NCBI GenBank assembly: GCA_026413255.1 | Contig: JAOCZO010000010.1 | Span: 331,222-395,221, forward strand | Direction: 5' to 3' | DNA: 64,000 bases | Source: Fereydounia khargensis | Taxonomy: Eukaryota > Basidiomycota > Ustilaginomycetes > Urocystidales > Fereydouniaceae | Shown here: positions 39,915 to 50,296 of the stretch, piece after piece | Layout: every line of letters starts with the position of its first letter | Numbering within the stretch: the first letter of the stretch is position 1 | Position numbers and translations under genes: made by a program | The notes under the pieces: model-generated | What the model was told of the DNA's origin: nothing | The model's database searches: none | Seen by the model: only the letters and a program-made list of their open reading frames with translations

Positions 39915-42900
39915 TCAGGCAGGCGGAGGGGTCTGGTGCTCTGGTGGCCGGCCGACCTTTTGCATAAAGTTAGCGACTCGAGCCAGGTCCACGTCCTGTC
40001 CGTCCGACTCGATTGCCGTTACGAGGTCATCCAGCATCTGTAAACGAGCACCCAAACGTCAGTCAACAGCAAGGCCAAGAAGAGGAAAAGGGGTGCGCGC
40101 CAACTTACACTTTCCACCCTGTCCTGTGGGATATTGGCACACATGGCAACCACCTGCTGGCACTGCGACTCCTTGTGAGCCGAGGCGCCTTCCACGTTCA
40201 AGATACGTTCCGACAGAGAGTCGCACGATGCCGTGTGCCACTGTACAAGCCAGCGCAGTCGCACCAGCTGCTCCACCTCGTCCTCGCCAGCCTCGGCAAC
40301 CAGCTTGGTCGGGAAACTATCACCCTCGCCGCCGTCATCGACGTCCATCTTGTCTTCTTGCGCGGCCTGGTCAATCACAGCGTCATCGACGTTCACGTTA
40401 AGCAGGTCCGCCAGTGCCCGCCGCAAGTTGCGCACGCGCTGGCGCGCTTCGTCCTTCTCTGCCACACGCGCCTGCGCTGCCGAAACGTTGCGTCGTCGCG
40501 CGGCGAGATCCCTGGTAGCTGCTTGCAAGTGCGCCTGCACCGTAGCCACAGCATCGTTCTTCTCCTTGAGCTCGCGCTCGAACACGGCCTGCAGCTCGTC
40601 CAGAGTCGCACTCATCTGTTCTCGCACGTCAGAGCTCTTCGGCACGGGTCCAGCGCTGGGTCGCACCATGGCAGCTGCGGTGGGAGCCGCGTCAGGCGCA
40701 TCTCCCTCAATCCCCCAGTCAGCAGCACGGATGCCGAGCGCGTTGGGCAGATCCTTGCGAGCACCAACGTCGAGGAGCATGCGAATCATGCTGACATTGC
40801 CGAGTCGGGCAACGATGCCGAGTGCCGTCTCGCCATCTTCGTCTTGCGCATCAACCAGTCCCTTGTACTTGGGGTCGTTGGCAATGTGTTCCAAGACGCA
40901 GGCCATGTAGTAGCGCGCAGAGGCAGCACGCCCCTTGAGTCCGGCGACAAGCGCAATGTGATGGAGCACGGTGCGCTTCTTAAAGTCACGCGTGTTGAGC
41001 GAGGACGAGAGGAGGCTGAGGAGTGCCGGGAAAGATGAGGCATCGTACGAGTTGGTGACGAGCACCGAGCGGTGAAGCGCCGTCTCGCCCGCATGGTTGC
41101 CGGCGTGCACGTTTGCACCGCCATTCCAGGGTGGGCGAGCAACAAGCGTCTGGACGAGCGCGAGGCGGCAGAGTGCAGAAGCCCAGTGAAGTGCCGTGTG
41201 GCCGTGATCGTCGGTGACCAGGTCGAGGCATGCCTTGGGTCCTTCCGAGCCGCTCGAGCCTAGGCCACCGAGGCTAGCCTTTTCGCGCAGCTCAGCGAGG
41301 AGCGCGTCTAGCTTGGACTCGTATGATTCTAGCTCGGCTCCAGAAGCAGCATTGGCCGTCGCCGCAGCGGCAGCAGCGGCGTCGACGGGTGCAGACGCTC
41401 CTGGTTCTCGTGCGGCAGCTGCTGATCCAGGCTCGGTGCTAGATGCACTGCCGCCCTTAGCCTTGACGAGGTCGTCATCGGCAAACAGGCTGACGAGGTG
41501 GTCACGCATTCTCCGCTCGCCCTCGTCGTAGGGCTTGGGCGGAAGCGCGCGGTCGGCGTAGCGGGCGACTGATCCGTCTCGGCCGGCAGCATTGGGCGCG
41601 CCTACAGCCATCCGGTTGCCTCGGGGCGCCGACGCGGCACGGAGCGAGCCTCCAGATGGGCCGAGCGCATTGAGGTCCTTGACAGGCGAGGGGCCAAGAA
41701 GCGCGTTGGTCGAGGTGCCGTTGGCGCTAGCGCCAGCGCCCGGACTGGTGACACGCGCCCGCTTGGCGTCGCCCACCTCGTGATCTGCACCATCGATACC
41801 GTCTGCAGAGGCGCCACGCTTGGAGGATGTTGCAGAGGGCTCATGAGGTAGACCTGTGACTTGTGGAAGCGGAACGCCTTGAGGCGTGTAACCGTAGGTG
41901 CTGTAGCCTCGGAGGGCGTCCTGCTCCGCCTTGGTCGAGCCGGGCGGGATGGCAAGTGGGGAATGAGAATGGGAAGAGGTATCGGTGCCAAAAGCATTCA
42001 GCAGACTGCCCACGCCGGGAGGCATGAAGAGGGCTGGGGAGGCATCACGCTCTACTGGATCGCGCGGGGGGCGGAGGGAGAGGAATCTGGGCTGCTGACT
42101 CGGTCCGCCGAGTTGAGGAGCTGTCGGGGCAGGAGAGTAGGACTTGCTGTTGGGAGTCTCGCTGGAGCGTCCGTCGTTGATGGCCGAGCTCGAGTTGTTG
42201 CGATTGGCGGGGTTGGGCTTGCGGCGCTGGTAGAGCTTGGGGAGCTGATCAGCGGTGGAGGGGTCAAACTCAAGAATGGGCTTGAGGATGTGGGCGACAT
42301 TGTGCTCGGCTGCCAGCTCCTGAGCCCTCTGCAGGGGGATCCAGGTGCCCTGGAACTTGCCATAGCCGCCCTGGATCTTTTCGTGCTGTCCGGTGAGAAT
42401 GTTCTTTTCGAGAATCTTTGTGCGCTTTGTCTTTTCGATGCCGGCAATCTTGAGGATGGAGGTGGCGTTGAGCCAGCCGTCCTCGCGCCTGCGCATGACG
42501 GCAATGCCGCGGACGGTGACCTCATAGACGGGGACGTTGGAGTAGGTGGCGAGATAGACGGTAGGGATGGGGTTGGATGAGTTTTGGAGGGCGGCATTAG
42601 CCTGTGCGTGGGTTAGGGCAGTCTTGCTCGGGCCACTCTTGGTGGTAGACGTCGGCGGGGTGGGGGCGTGGCCGGTGATGCGCTGTAGGTTCTCGGAAGC
42701 TGAGGTGGGCGTAGCTGTCAGCGCTTGGTTGGAAGCTGGAGCGGCAGCAGCCATCTTGAGAGGAGAGGCAGAGGCAGAGGCAGAGGCAGGCTGCTGATGG
42801 TGGTGCTGATGGTGGTGCTGGTGGCTGGCAATGTTGGAGCTGGAGGACATGGCCTGGAGTGGTCGTAGGGTCTCCTTGGCCAGGTCCTTGATGGGTGAGG

Positions 42901-43030
42901 CAGCGAGAGACAGAGTCGGCTGGTTGGCGGGGAGCAGGGGCGGACGAGAAGAGGGAGGAGGAGGAGGAGGAGCGGCTGTGGTGGCGGTGGTGGTGGTGGT
43001 GTTGGGTGACCCGGGCTGCTGCTGAGGCAT
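39915..43030 (-). CDS. MBP1: APSES/ankyrin transcription factor, Mbp1-like
   Basis: Two exons in coding order 43030-40109 and 40037-39915, 1014 residues. The 71-nt intron is clear: reading through it reaches a stop within the next exon, whereas splicing adds MLDDLVTAIES and a tail ending TPPPA. The N-terminal 150 residues are Ala/Pro/Ser/His-rich. The APSES (KilA-N) DNA-binding domain is at about 158-262 (VYLATYSNVPVYEV, MRRREDGWLNATSILKIAG, GTWIPLQRAQELA). Ankyrin repeats lie at about 600-775 (DDHGHTALHWAS, HAGETALHRSV, DEDGETALGIV), and a coiled coil at about 800-890. This layout is that of the MBF/SBF DNA-binding subunit controlling G1/S genes. Two ACGCGT boxes lie upstream. Confidence 0.9.
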
Positions 43031-43564
43031 AGCGCGAGGGACGAGAGGCAGGGGCTAGTGAGAGCAGTCGGCGTGGCTCGTGCTCATATCCCCACGCTTG
43101 GGATACGGGATGGGATGGGATGGGATGAGAGGGGGGTTGGTGGTGGTGGTAGTAGTAGGGTGGTGGCAAGGGGGCTGCTGCTCTATCTTGTGCGCTCTGC
43201 TTGTGCGAGATGAGTTGTGTTGGTAGCAGATAGGAGAGGCAAAGACGAGATACCGAGACGTTGACGTCGAATGGCAACGAACGAGAAGGAGAACGAGAAG
43301 GACAAGGAGAACAAGAAGATGGAGTGAAGGGAGTCGCAGTTGTCAGTCAGACTGCGCTTTCTTTCTCTGCCGTTTCGCTGGCCTCTTTCACTGCTTGCTC
43401 TCTTTCTGCCTCGACAGCCCAGCCCAGCCAGTCTACTTAGTGTAGTCTGCCCGCCAGCCATTCAGCCTGCCTCGCCTGCCTTGCCTGCCTTGCCTGTCAG
43501 TCCAGTCGCAGTCTCAAAAGAGCGCTCTCTCACCCTCCCTCTCCGTCAGAGAGACGCGCGCGCG

Positions 43565-43570
43565 ACGCGT
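43565..43570. promoter_or_regulatory. MCB box (ACGCGT) upstream of the APSES gene
   Basis: ACGCGT, the palindromic MBF-binding core, lies 535 bp upstream of the start codon and is followed by TTGGCGCGCC, an E2F-like GC-rich sequence. Binding is inferred. Confidence 0.35.
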
Positions 43571-43665
43571 TGGCGCGCCTGGCTCTGCCCCTGCCCTGCC
43601 TGGCATCGCCTCCCAGAAATGGCAAAATTCAGCAGAGCGACCGACACTCACGATCGCAGACCGAG

Positions 43666-43671
43666 ACGCGT
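43666..43671. promoter_or_regulatory. Second MCB box (ACGCGT)
   Basis: Second ACGCGT, 96 bp from the first. Such hexamers also arise by chance in GC-rich DNA. Confidence 0.3.
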
Positions 43672-43834
43672 CTTCACTCCCTTGCAACCCCCCGATGGCA
43701 ACAAACAGATCGGGCACCGCAGCCCAAATCGGCCGACAGAACACATCCTTGCATCGAGCATATGTCAAGTACAGTACAGTACTGTATATAAAGAACATGT
43801 ACAAACAGACGGGACAAACAAACAGGACGATCGG

Positions 43835-46800
43835 CTAGTATCCACCGTAGCCTCCATATCCACCCTGCGGCGGCTGCTGCGGCTGCTGCGGCTGCCCAAA
43901 GCCCATCCCTGTAAACTGCGGCTGCATCACTCCGCCCGGCTGGAACCCAGTCGGCTGCGGCCGGAGCGCATCGTACTTTTGCGATCCCTGCGGCTGTGCG
44001 TTCGGGTCCTTGGCGAACTGTCCCGATTTCATCTGCAACACAGTACAGTGTCCGACGTTGATGTGGACGCGGTCAGCACTGCGCCCACCTTGCAACACCC
44101 ATCCTCTCTCTGTCCTACTCACCTGCTGGAAGATGTTTGACGCGTTAAACTTGTCCTTGTCGTCCTGTTGAGATGCTCCTCCTCCTCCAAAGCCAGTCTG
44201 CTGCTGCTGAGTCTGCATGCCCTGCATTCCCGGGAACCCAGTCTGCTGCGCTTGCATCGAGCCGCCAAACTGCGTGGGACTCGACATGCCCATCATAGTG
44301 CTGCCACTGCCAAACGGTGACCCGTTCAAGCCAGTCTGCTGTGGCTGCATGCCCATCATTCCCATGCCGTTCATACCCGTCATCTGCGGTTGCATCTGCA
44401 TTTGCATTTGCATCGGCATCTGCATCTGCATCTGTGAGCCGCCCCACCCCGTCTGCTGCGGCTGCATGCCCGTCATCTGCATTCCCATCATACCAGTCGG
44501 CTGCGACTGCACCTTGGTCGGCACAAACTGCCCCGTACCACTCGTCGGGATCAGAGGCTGAAGCAGACCCTGGTTGGCCGGCACAGGCGCAAACGGCCCA
44601 CGTGGAGCATTCGGGTTGTACTGGTTCTGCTGCTGCCCAAGGAAGCTGTTGCCAGACGGGCTCGCTCCTGGACGTGGGCTTGCTGACGCTGAGGGAGGCT
44701 TCATAGCGGCAAGCTTTTCAAACAGCGCCGAGTTGGGGTCGGCTGCAGGCTTGGGCGACTCAGCTACAGCCGCTGCTGACACCGACATCGCGGGGGGAGT
44801 AGGCGCTGGTGGCGCAGGAGGGGGCGTGGGTGCCGCCGGAGGCGCAGGTGAGGCGGCCGGCTGCTGCGCTGGCGTCGCAGGCTTGGTGCTCGGAGGACGC
44901 GGAGTCCATGCATCGTCGTCAAAGCCGTTCGCCAACGATGGCTGCGTAGAGCCCGTTCGCTTGGGGGCCACGGGGCTCACCGTGTTGGCTCGTACCGGGG
45001 GCGAGGCAGTGGTGCTGCGCGCTAGCGACTCGGAGGCAGCAGCCAGCGATGCGGCATCCACGTTGGCCGATCCACTCGTCTTGGGCGTCGGGCGACCACG
45101 TCGAGTGTTGTTCTTGAGCGTGCCGTCCGGGCCCGAGAAGAGCTGAGGCGGTGGCGGGCTGACTGCTTCGCCACGTCGCGCTGCACTCTCCTGCTCCTGT
45201 AGCTTGCGCGCCAGCTCTTCGTCCGCTTTGATCTGCTTTTCCAGCTTGTCGGCCGTCGAGCTCGACGGGCGTCGGGACTGCTCCTTCTGGTCCTTGCGCC
45301 GATACTTTCGATCGATAAATTTCGAGACGCGGATAATGTCTCCCTCGCGCATGCCCAGGTTCCGCAGCGTGCTCGCCTCGAGATCGCCGAGTACACTCTC
45401 GTCAATCTTGTCGCGCTCAAATGCAGCCGCGTAACGAGTGCAGTCGTCGACATCAACGCCTGCGGCGAGGAAGAACTCGAACCAATCCACGTTGCGTTTG
45501 GGACCGTTGCGAGCCTGCTCTCTGCGGCGCTGCTCTCGCTCCTTCTCACGCCGCCTCTCGCGTTCGCGATCAGACGACGCTTGGCTGCCACTGGCCTGTC
45601 GGGAGCTCTCGCGACGTCGAGCGGCAATCTCCTCGTCGCTTGGGGCTAGCTTCCTGCCAGTAACATCCTCAAGGTATGAGATATCGGCATTGGACATCTT
45701 TTCGACTGCCACCTCAATCACCACGCCATTCATCTTGTGCAGACGGATCTTGCCCTGATGGAAACCAAGAAACTCGGCCTCGACTTTGAACTGGCCGGTT
45801 CGGTCGACCCAGACCCTAGTCTTGGAGGGGGAGGGCTTAGATCTGCCGCCGCCGTCTTTGGGTCGCTCTGGAGCACTGCGGCCCATGGGAATGGCAACGT
45901 TGCGCGCCGCGCGGTTGACCTCGGTGGTGCTTGGTCGCTGTGCAAGTTTGGGGGGCTCGGGAGCAGGTTGCGCCTTGAGTGCCTCTCGGCGCGCCTTCTC
46001 TTCCTCCTCACGCTGGCGCTTTTGCTCGGCCTCGTTTCGCCTGCGCTCGGCCGCCTCGAGAGCAGCGCGCTGCCTCTCCTTGGCGGCGGCGGCAGCAGCT
46101 TGCTCTTCCTCTTGCCTCTGGCGCTCTTCGTCTTCAGCAGCAGCAGCAGCAGCGGCCGCGTCATCATCGCCAGAGGCATCTGCGGCACCGGCCTCAGTCA
46201 AATCGACGTAGCTGGCGGGAACCACACCCTCTTGACCAGATGCGTTCCTCACCTTCCACCAGTCGTCGTTCTCCTTCTCGACAACAACCAGCTGCTCGTT
46301 CTCGGCGACTGTGAGCTCATCATCGCCTTGAGCCTCAAAGTCATAGAGCGCAATGGCGTGTTGCTCACCACCTGCACTGCCATTGGCGGCCGGAGTTGCA
46401 GGTTGCTCCTCCTCTGGCTGGAAAGAGACTGTCTTTCGGACGGGAGGTGGAAGACCAGCAGCGGTACGCATGGGAGGAGGCTGGAAGGAGGCTGCGGTGC
46501 TGGATGCCACGGGAGGAGCGGGTGCAGGCGGAGGTGGAGGGGGCAGCGGAACGGACCCGGTCGATGCTGATGCTGTTGGTGGTGGTGGAGGCGAGGTGGG
46601 CGCGGCAGAGGAAGAGGTGAGCGCACTGGCCTTACTCTGCTCGATCTTGGAGACAATCTCGTTGGCTGTGTCCTTGGATCCCGTGTGGAAATCGAGAGTG
46701 GATTCAGACAATCCCGAGTCGGGGCTGAGATCGAGATGGAGCGTCTTGCCCTTCTCGACGTTGTAGTCGGTAATGTGGAGGATGCTAACTTTTTGGACGG

Positions 46801-47506
46801 GAGTCTTGTCGCTCTCGGAAGCAAAGAAGAGCGATGCGTTGCCGATGCCGAGAGTGCCCTTCTTCTTCTTCTTCTTGCTGTCGAGGGCAGAGACGGCCCA
46901 CATTTTGATCTCGTCGCCCTTGCCGGCCGCGGAGGGGAGCATGCTCACACGAGGAGCAGCAACAGCTTGCGGTTGTTCCTCCTCCTCCTCCTCTTGCTCT
47001 TGGTACTGGGCCGGGTCCGGGTCCGGGTCCGGGGCCTCGGACTCGGTTACGGGAGCAGCGCCAGTGTCGACAGCCTCCTCTTCATCGACATAGTTGGCAG
47101 GGACGTATCCTAGACGTCCCTCGCCTCCGCTGAGGGGGTCATTGCCTTGCTTTTTTACGAGGAGCCAGAGGCCGTCGCTCTCGTAGATGCGAAGGAGTTC
47201 GTCTTCGGACATGGAGAGCTCATCCTCGGTCTGGGCCTCATAGTCGTAGAGGGCGCGACTGAGGCGGATGGGTTCGATCTCCTCGACGTAGTTGGCAGGG
47301 ACGAGGCCGACAAGGCTGTCGGCCTCCTCGTCGGTCTGATCCTGGACAGGGGTGCCGTCAGGGTTGAGACGGCGGAGCTTGGCCTTCCACCACTCTGGGT
47401 CGTCGGCATCGAGGATGTAGAGGGTGGCGTCCTCGGTGAGACTGAGCTCGTCCTGGTCCTGGGCGGTATAGTCGTAGAGCGCCTTGCAGAGCGCGACGTA
47501 GGCCAT
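43835..47506 (-). CDS. SLA1: Actin-patch endocytosis adaptor Sla1
   Basis: Two exons in coding order 47506-44123 and 44032-43835, 1193 residues. The 90-nt intron (44033-44122) is in frame and open but has GTGAGT and TTGCAG ends. SH3 domains lie at about 4-70 (ALYDYTAQDQDELSL), 78-145 (ALYDYEAQTEDELSM) and 380-438 (ALYDFEAQGDDELTV). SHD1 at about 560-625 (VWVDRTGQFKVEAEFLG) binds NPFxD cargo signals, and the SAM-like SHD2 is at about 668-735 (NVDWFEFFLAAGVDVDDC). An Ala/Glu/Arg-rich coiled coil precedes SHD1. The C-terminal third has many QxTG motifs (PQQTGWG, PQQTGLN, QQTGFPG), the repeats phosphorylated by Ark/Prk kinases in yeast Sla1, plus Met/Gln-rich sequence. It acts in clathrin-mediated endocytosis at the plasma membrane. 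Confidence 0.95.
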   Translation of the reverse strand: MAYVALCKALYDYTAQDQDELSLTEDATLYILDADDPEWWKAKLRRLNPDGTPVQDQTDEEADSLVGLVPANYVEEIEPIRLSRALYDYEAQTEDELSMSEDELLRIYESDGLWLLVKKQGNDPLSGGEGRLGYVPANYVDEEEAVDTGAAPVTESEAPDPDPDPAQYQEQEEEEEEQPQAVAAPRVSMLPSAAGKGDEIKMWAVSALDSKKKKKKGTLGIGNASLFFASESDKTPVQKVSILHITDYNVEKGKTLHLDLSPDSGLSESTLDFHTGSKDTANEIVSKIEQSKASALTSSSAAPTSPPPPPTASASTGSVPLPPPPPPAPAPPVASSTAASFQPPPMRTAAGLPPPVRKTVSFQPEEEQPATPAANGSAGGEQHAIALYDFEAQGDDELTVAENEQLVVVEKENDDWWKVRNASGQEGVVPASYVDLTEAGAADASGDDDAAAAAAAAEDEERQRQEEEQAAAAAAKERQRAALEAAERRRNEAEQKRQREEEEKARREALKAQPAPEPPKLAQRPSTTEVNRAARNVAIPMGRSAPERPKDGGGRSKPSPSKTRVWVDRTGQFKVEAEFLGFHQGKIRLHKMNGVVIEVAVEKMSNADISYLEDVTGRKLAPSDEEIAARRRESSRQASGSQASSDRERERRREKEREQRRREQARNGPKRNVDWFEFFLAAGVDVDDCTRYAAAFERDKIDESVLGDLEASTLRNLGMREGDIIRVSKFIDRKYRRKDQKEQSRRPSSSTADKLEKQIKADEELARKLQEQESAARRGEAVSPPPPQLFSGPDGTLKNNTRRGRPTPKTSGSANVDAASLAAASESLARSTTASPPVRANTVSPVAPKRTGSTQPSLANGFDDDAWTPRPPSTKPATPAQQPAASPAPPAAPTPPPAPPAPTPPAMSVSAAAVAESPKPAADPNSALFEKLAAMKPPSASASPRPGASPSGNSFLGQQQNQYNPNAPRGPFAPVPANQGLLQPLIPTSGTGQFVPTKVQSQPTGMMGMQMTGMQPQQTGWGGSQMQMQMPMQMQMQMQPQMTGMNGMGMMGMQPQQTGLNGSPFGSGSTMMGMSSPTQFGGSMQAQQTGFPGMQGMQTQQQQTGFGGGGASQQDDKDKFNASNIFQQVSRTERGWVLQGGRSADRVHINVGHCTVLQMKSGQFAKDPNAQPQGSQKYDALRPQPTGFQPGGVMQPQFTGMGFGQPQQPQQPPQGGYGGYGGY

Positions 47507-48409
47507 GGTGGGCTACGGGCTCGCGGCTGGCGGTGTGCGCTTTGGTGGTGGTGTTGGTGGTGTGTGAGTGCAAGCTGGAGGTGGTGGGATGTCCTCGAGA
47601 CGGATGCTTGCATGCCCAATGCAACGAAGCGGATGGGGGAGGGGTGTTGATGGACAGGGGTCGAGAGGGAAAGAGAGGCGGATCGGCAAGGTGTGGGTCT
47701 CTCTTTGGTCTCTGGTCTCTGGTCTCTGGTCTCTGCGTGTGGAGTCAAGCTGAGTCGATTCTGGCCGTGTGGATGGGCAGGGCCGCTGATGCTGCTCCGA
47801 TCGTCTCACTCTCGGCCTGATTTCGTTTCGTTGCCCTGAGCGCGGCGGGGCAGTGTCCAGCTCTCGCTGTCTCTCTGTTTCTCTGTCTCTCTCTCTCTCC
47901 CTCTCTCTCACCCTCCGCCTCTTACGCCCACCCCGGCAGCTTGGCATCATCTAGCGTCCCAAAAAGGCCATGCGGGAGGATTTCGCGGGAACAGCCACCC
48001 CACCCGGCCGAAAGCGAGGTTTGCATTTTCCTGTTTTCGAATTGAATTGAATCAGATTTCTATTTCATATGCGGTCCCGGATCCGAGCCACGTTCCAGTA
48101 GCAGTAGGAGTAACTTGGCAGTGTCTGAATAATTGATCGTGGGTCAGTTTGAAAATAATGGCGCCAGGCAGGCAGGCAGGCAGGCAATTCGGTTCGTTTC
48201 GTTTGTTACGGTGCCTTCCGAGCGCGCGCGAAAGCTGAGCGCTGCGCTGCAGGCCAACCCTTTGATCGCACTCGGCTCAGCTTCTCATTCTTCGTAAACC
48301 ACCATCCAGTCCCACCCTATACTCTGTCACAGTGAGTGTCCATCTCCACATTCTCTATGTTTGCTTGCCCCTGCTCACGCTCACGCTTGCCGGACCTTGA
48401 CACCCAGAC
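47507..48409. other. Divergent promoter region of SLA1 and COX9
   Basis: CT-rich near 47870-47910. A GGCA repeat lies at 48167-48186, and the C/T-rich COX9 leader contains a probable 5'-UTR intron (48332-48407). No other gene is seen. Confidence 0.6.
48332..48407 (+). other. Probable 5'-UTR intron of COX9
   Basis: GTGAGT donor after a C/T-rich leader and a CCCAG acceptor two bases before the start codon. Inferred from signals only. Confidence 0.5.
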
Positions 48410-48659
48410 ATGCCCGTTGGATCCATCGCCCCCATCACCGGAAAGCTGCGCAAGCGCTTCATCCTCGACCTTTCTGTCGCCCTCGGCGGTGGTACCGCTC
48501 TCGGCTACGGCTTCTGGTACGTACTACCCTCCATCTTGAATTTGGTACCACAGGCAGAGACTGACCCTCCTTGCTCGATATCACAGGTACGGCATCCACC
48601 TTCCCACCGTCCAGCGACGAGACGCCTTCTACGCCAAGCTCCAGGCTCAGCGCGAGTAA
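48410..48659 (+). CDS. COX9: Cytochrome c oxidase subunit 7A (Cox9)
   Basis: Two exons, 48410-48516 and 48587-48659, giving 59 residues, the same length as yeast Cox9. The N-terminus IAPITGKLRKRFILDLSVALGGG matches Cox9's APITGxLR start and transmembrane helix. The splice creates GFWYGIHLPTVQRRDAFYAKL, the conserved tail with its basic motif. Cox9 is a single-pass inner-membrane subunit that stabilises complex IV. The codon at the junction is split TG/G (Trp). The gene is too short to be obvious without its splice. Confidence 0.92.
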
Positions 48660-48827
48660 ATTACACCACCTCCGAATGGCCGTGTTCTAGAGTGGTGCAC
48701 ATACCAGGCTACTGGCTCGTCGTAATCTGAAAGCATTCTCTCCCAGCTTTCGCCTTGCTTTGGGACCAGCACTTGGTCTCGGTGGATTCGAATGGCAGAC
48801 AGACTAAAGTACAACATTGTGTGGGAT

Positions 48828-49748
48828 TCAACGACTCTTAGCCCCGTAGATGCTGGCAATCGCAGGACTGACCGGTTTCCGCCTGGCCTCAGCCTGCTGC
48901 TTGGTAAACTCGGCCACCTTGATTGCTGCGCTTACGCCGGGAGCGGTAGCACTCATGCTCGGCCTCACCTCTTGTGCCAGTCTGGCTCGCTTGGCCGAGG
49001 GAGTGAGTGACTCGTCATGCTCAACCCCAACAGGTGCAGTGGGCAGCGAGCGGTCGGTAGTCTCGCTTCTGCGTTTCTTGTCTGGGCTGGTTGCGTGCGT
49101 GTTTTTCTTCTTGTTCTTCTTGGCTGCTCGCGCTGCGTCCATGGCTGCGCGCATCTCTTGCTCCTGCTGCTTGTTTGGATTGATGAGTACTACCTGGCCA
49201 CCGGCCTCTGGCTCTTTACCCTTGATGAGAGCGTTGGCGTGGAAAGATGTTTGGCAGATGGGGCACGGTCTTGCGTCCGTGTCGGTAGTCTTGTCTTGGG
49301 AAGCGATGGCTTTGACGCCGCTCTCGCTCATGACGCACCCGCATGGGGAGAGGTAGATGAAGCGGTGTTTCCCGTTCATCTCCTTGCCGGTAAGTGGGCA
49401 GAGGAAGGGCGCGGCAGCCGACTCGGACTGGGAGGGTGGACGGTACTCTGGATTGTTGGTGAGCGAGAGGGACACGACGTCCTTGAGGCCGCGGATGTGT
49501 CCGGCGGCAATGTCATCTGGGCCACCACGGGGTCGGTCGTTGCGCGAGAGCAGATACTGCAACAAGGCGTCTTTGTTGTACAGCCGTCCGAGCGAGTCTG
49601 CTACGACAGGCGAGCGAAGGGGCTGCCTGGAGAGGGTACACAGTGTCCAGAGTGCTTGACGAAGCGCATCCGGGTCTGCCTTGTCGCTGCAAGCCTTGGT
49701 GCGCACCAGTTCATCGCGCTTGGCAATCGAGCCTCCGTCGTTGCCCAT
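48828..49748 (-). CDS. RTF2: Replication termination factor 2 (Rtf2)
   Basis: Single-exon 306-residue protein starting MGNDGGSIAKRDELVRTK, the nearly invariant Rtf2 N-terminus. CTLSRQPLRSPVVADSLGRLYNKDALLQYLL forms the first zinc-finger-like half. A RING-like element follows (CPLTGKEMNGKHRFIYLSPCGCVMS, then CPICQTSF). Typical of Rtf2, several zinc ligands of a true RING are missing in the first half. The C-terminal 120 residues are Lys/Ala/Ser-rich and disordered with basic clusters (KKNKKKN, KKRR). Rtf2 acts at stalled replication forks and in fission yeast also affects splicing. The frame extends upstream to 49793, but MGNDGG is the conserved start. It is divergent from RPB7. Confidence 0.95.
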   Translation of the reverse strand: MGNDGGSIAKRDELVRTKACSDKADPDALRQALWTLCTLSRQPLRSPVVADSLGRLYNKDALLQYLLSRNDRPRGGPDDIAAGHIRGLKDVVSLSLTNNPEYRPPSQSESAAAPFLCPLTGKEMNGKHRFIYLSPCGCVMSESGVKAIASQDKTTDTDARPCPICQTSFHANALIKGKEPEAGGQVVLINPNKQQEQEMRAAMDAARAAKKNKKKNTHATSPDKKRRSETTDRSLPTAPVGVEHDESLTPSAKRARLAQEVRPSMSATAPGVSAAIKVAEFTKQQAEARRKPVSPAIASIYGAKSR

Positions 49749-50296
49749 CTTGTATGACTTTGTTGTTGGTTGGGGAAGAAAGGCAATGGCCAAATGTGGC
49801 GGCTGCCTGTTGCTCAGTGGGGGGAGGGGGAGCTGAAAAGGGTCTCGAATGCACGACTGCGACTGCGACTGCGACTGCGCATTTTACCCACTCGGCCGAT
49901 ACGGATACGCAGAAGAGAGAGCGCGTGGAGAAAAGGCAACACACACACGGCAGCTCGACGCACCTCGACTCGACTCGCCTGGACGGGTCTGAGATGTGCG
50001 TTGGTCGTGCGTCACACAAACATCTCAAGTCACAGTTACATTACAGTATCTTGTTCTCGTTCCTCTCACACAACCACACAGTATACAGTATACAGCACCT
50101 TTTCCTCCATCCTCTCGCCACCCTCTTTCCTCGCCGCACACGCACTTGCACGCACGCGCACACGCTCACCAGCAGGTGCACTCTAGCCCGTGTGTTTGTG
50201 CACCCAGGTTGAGGAGGAGAAACAGCTGCATCCCGCTGTGGCATCGGGGCCCTAGCACGCAAGCAAGGTGCGAGAGAGAGGATTGGGACCCACGCC
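49749..50296. other. Divergent promoter region of RTF2 and RPB7
   Basis: 548 bp with short repeats (GCGACT near 49858-49878, GTATACAGTATACAG near 50081-50095). No gene is supported. Confidence 0.6.

Larger units (their letters stand above)
43031..43834. other. Upstream region of the APSES gene and 3' flank of SLA1
   Basis: Both neighbours are on the reverse strand, so this is the APSES promoter. It contains two ACGCGT boxes, a TGCC-rich repeat (43461-43500) and a GTACAGTACTGTA element (43769-43786). Confidence 0.6.
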
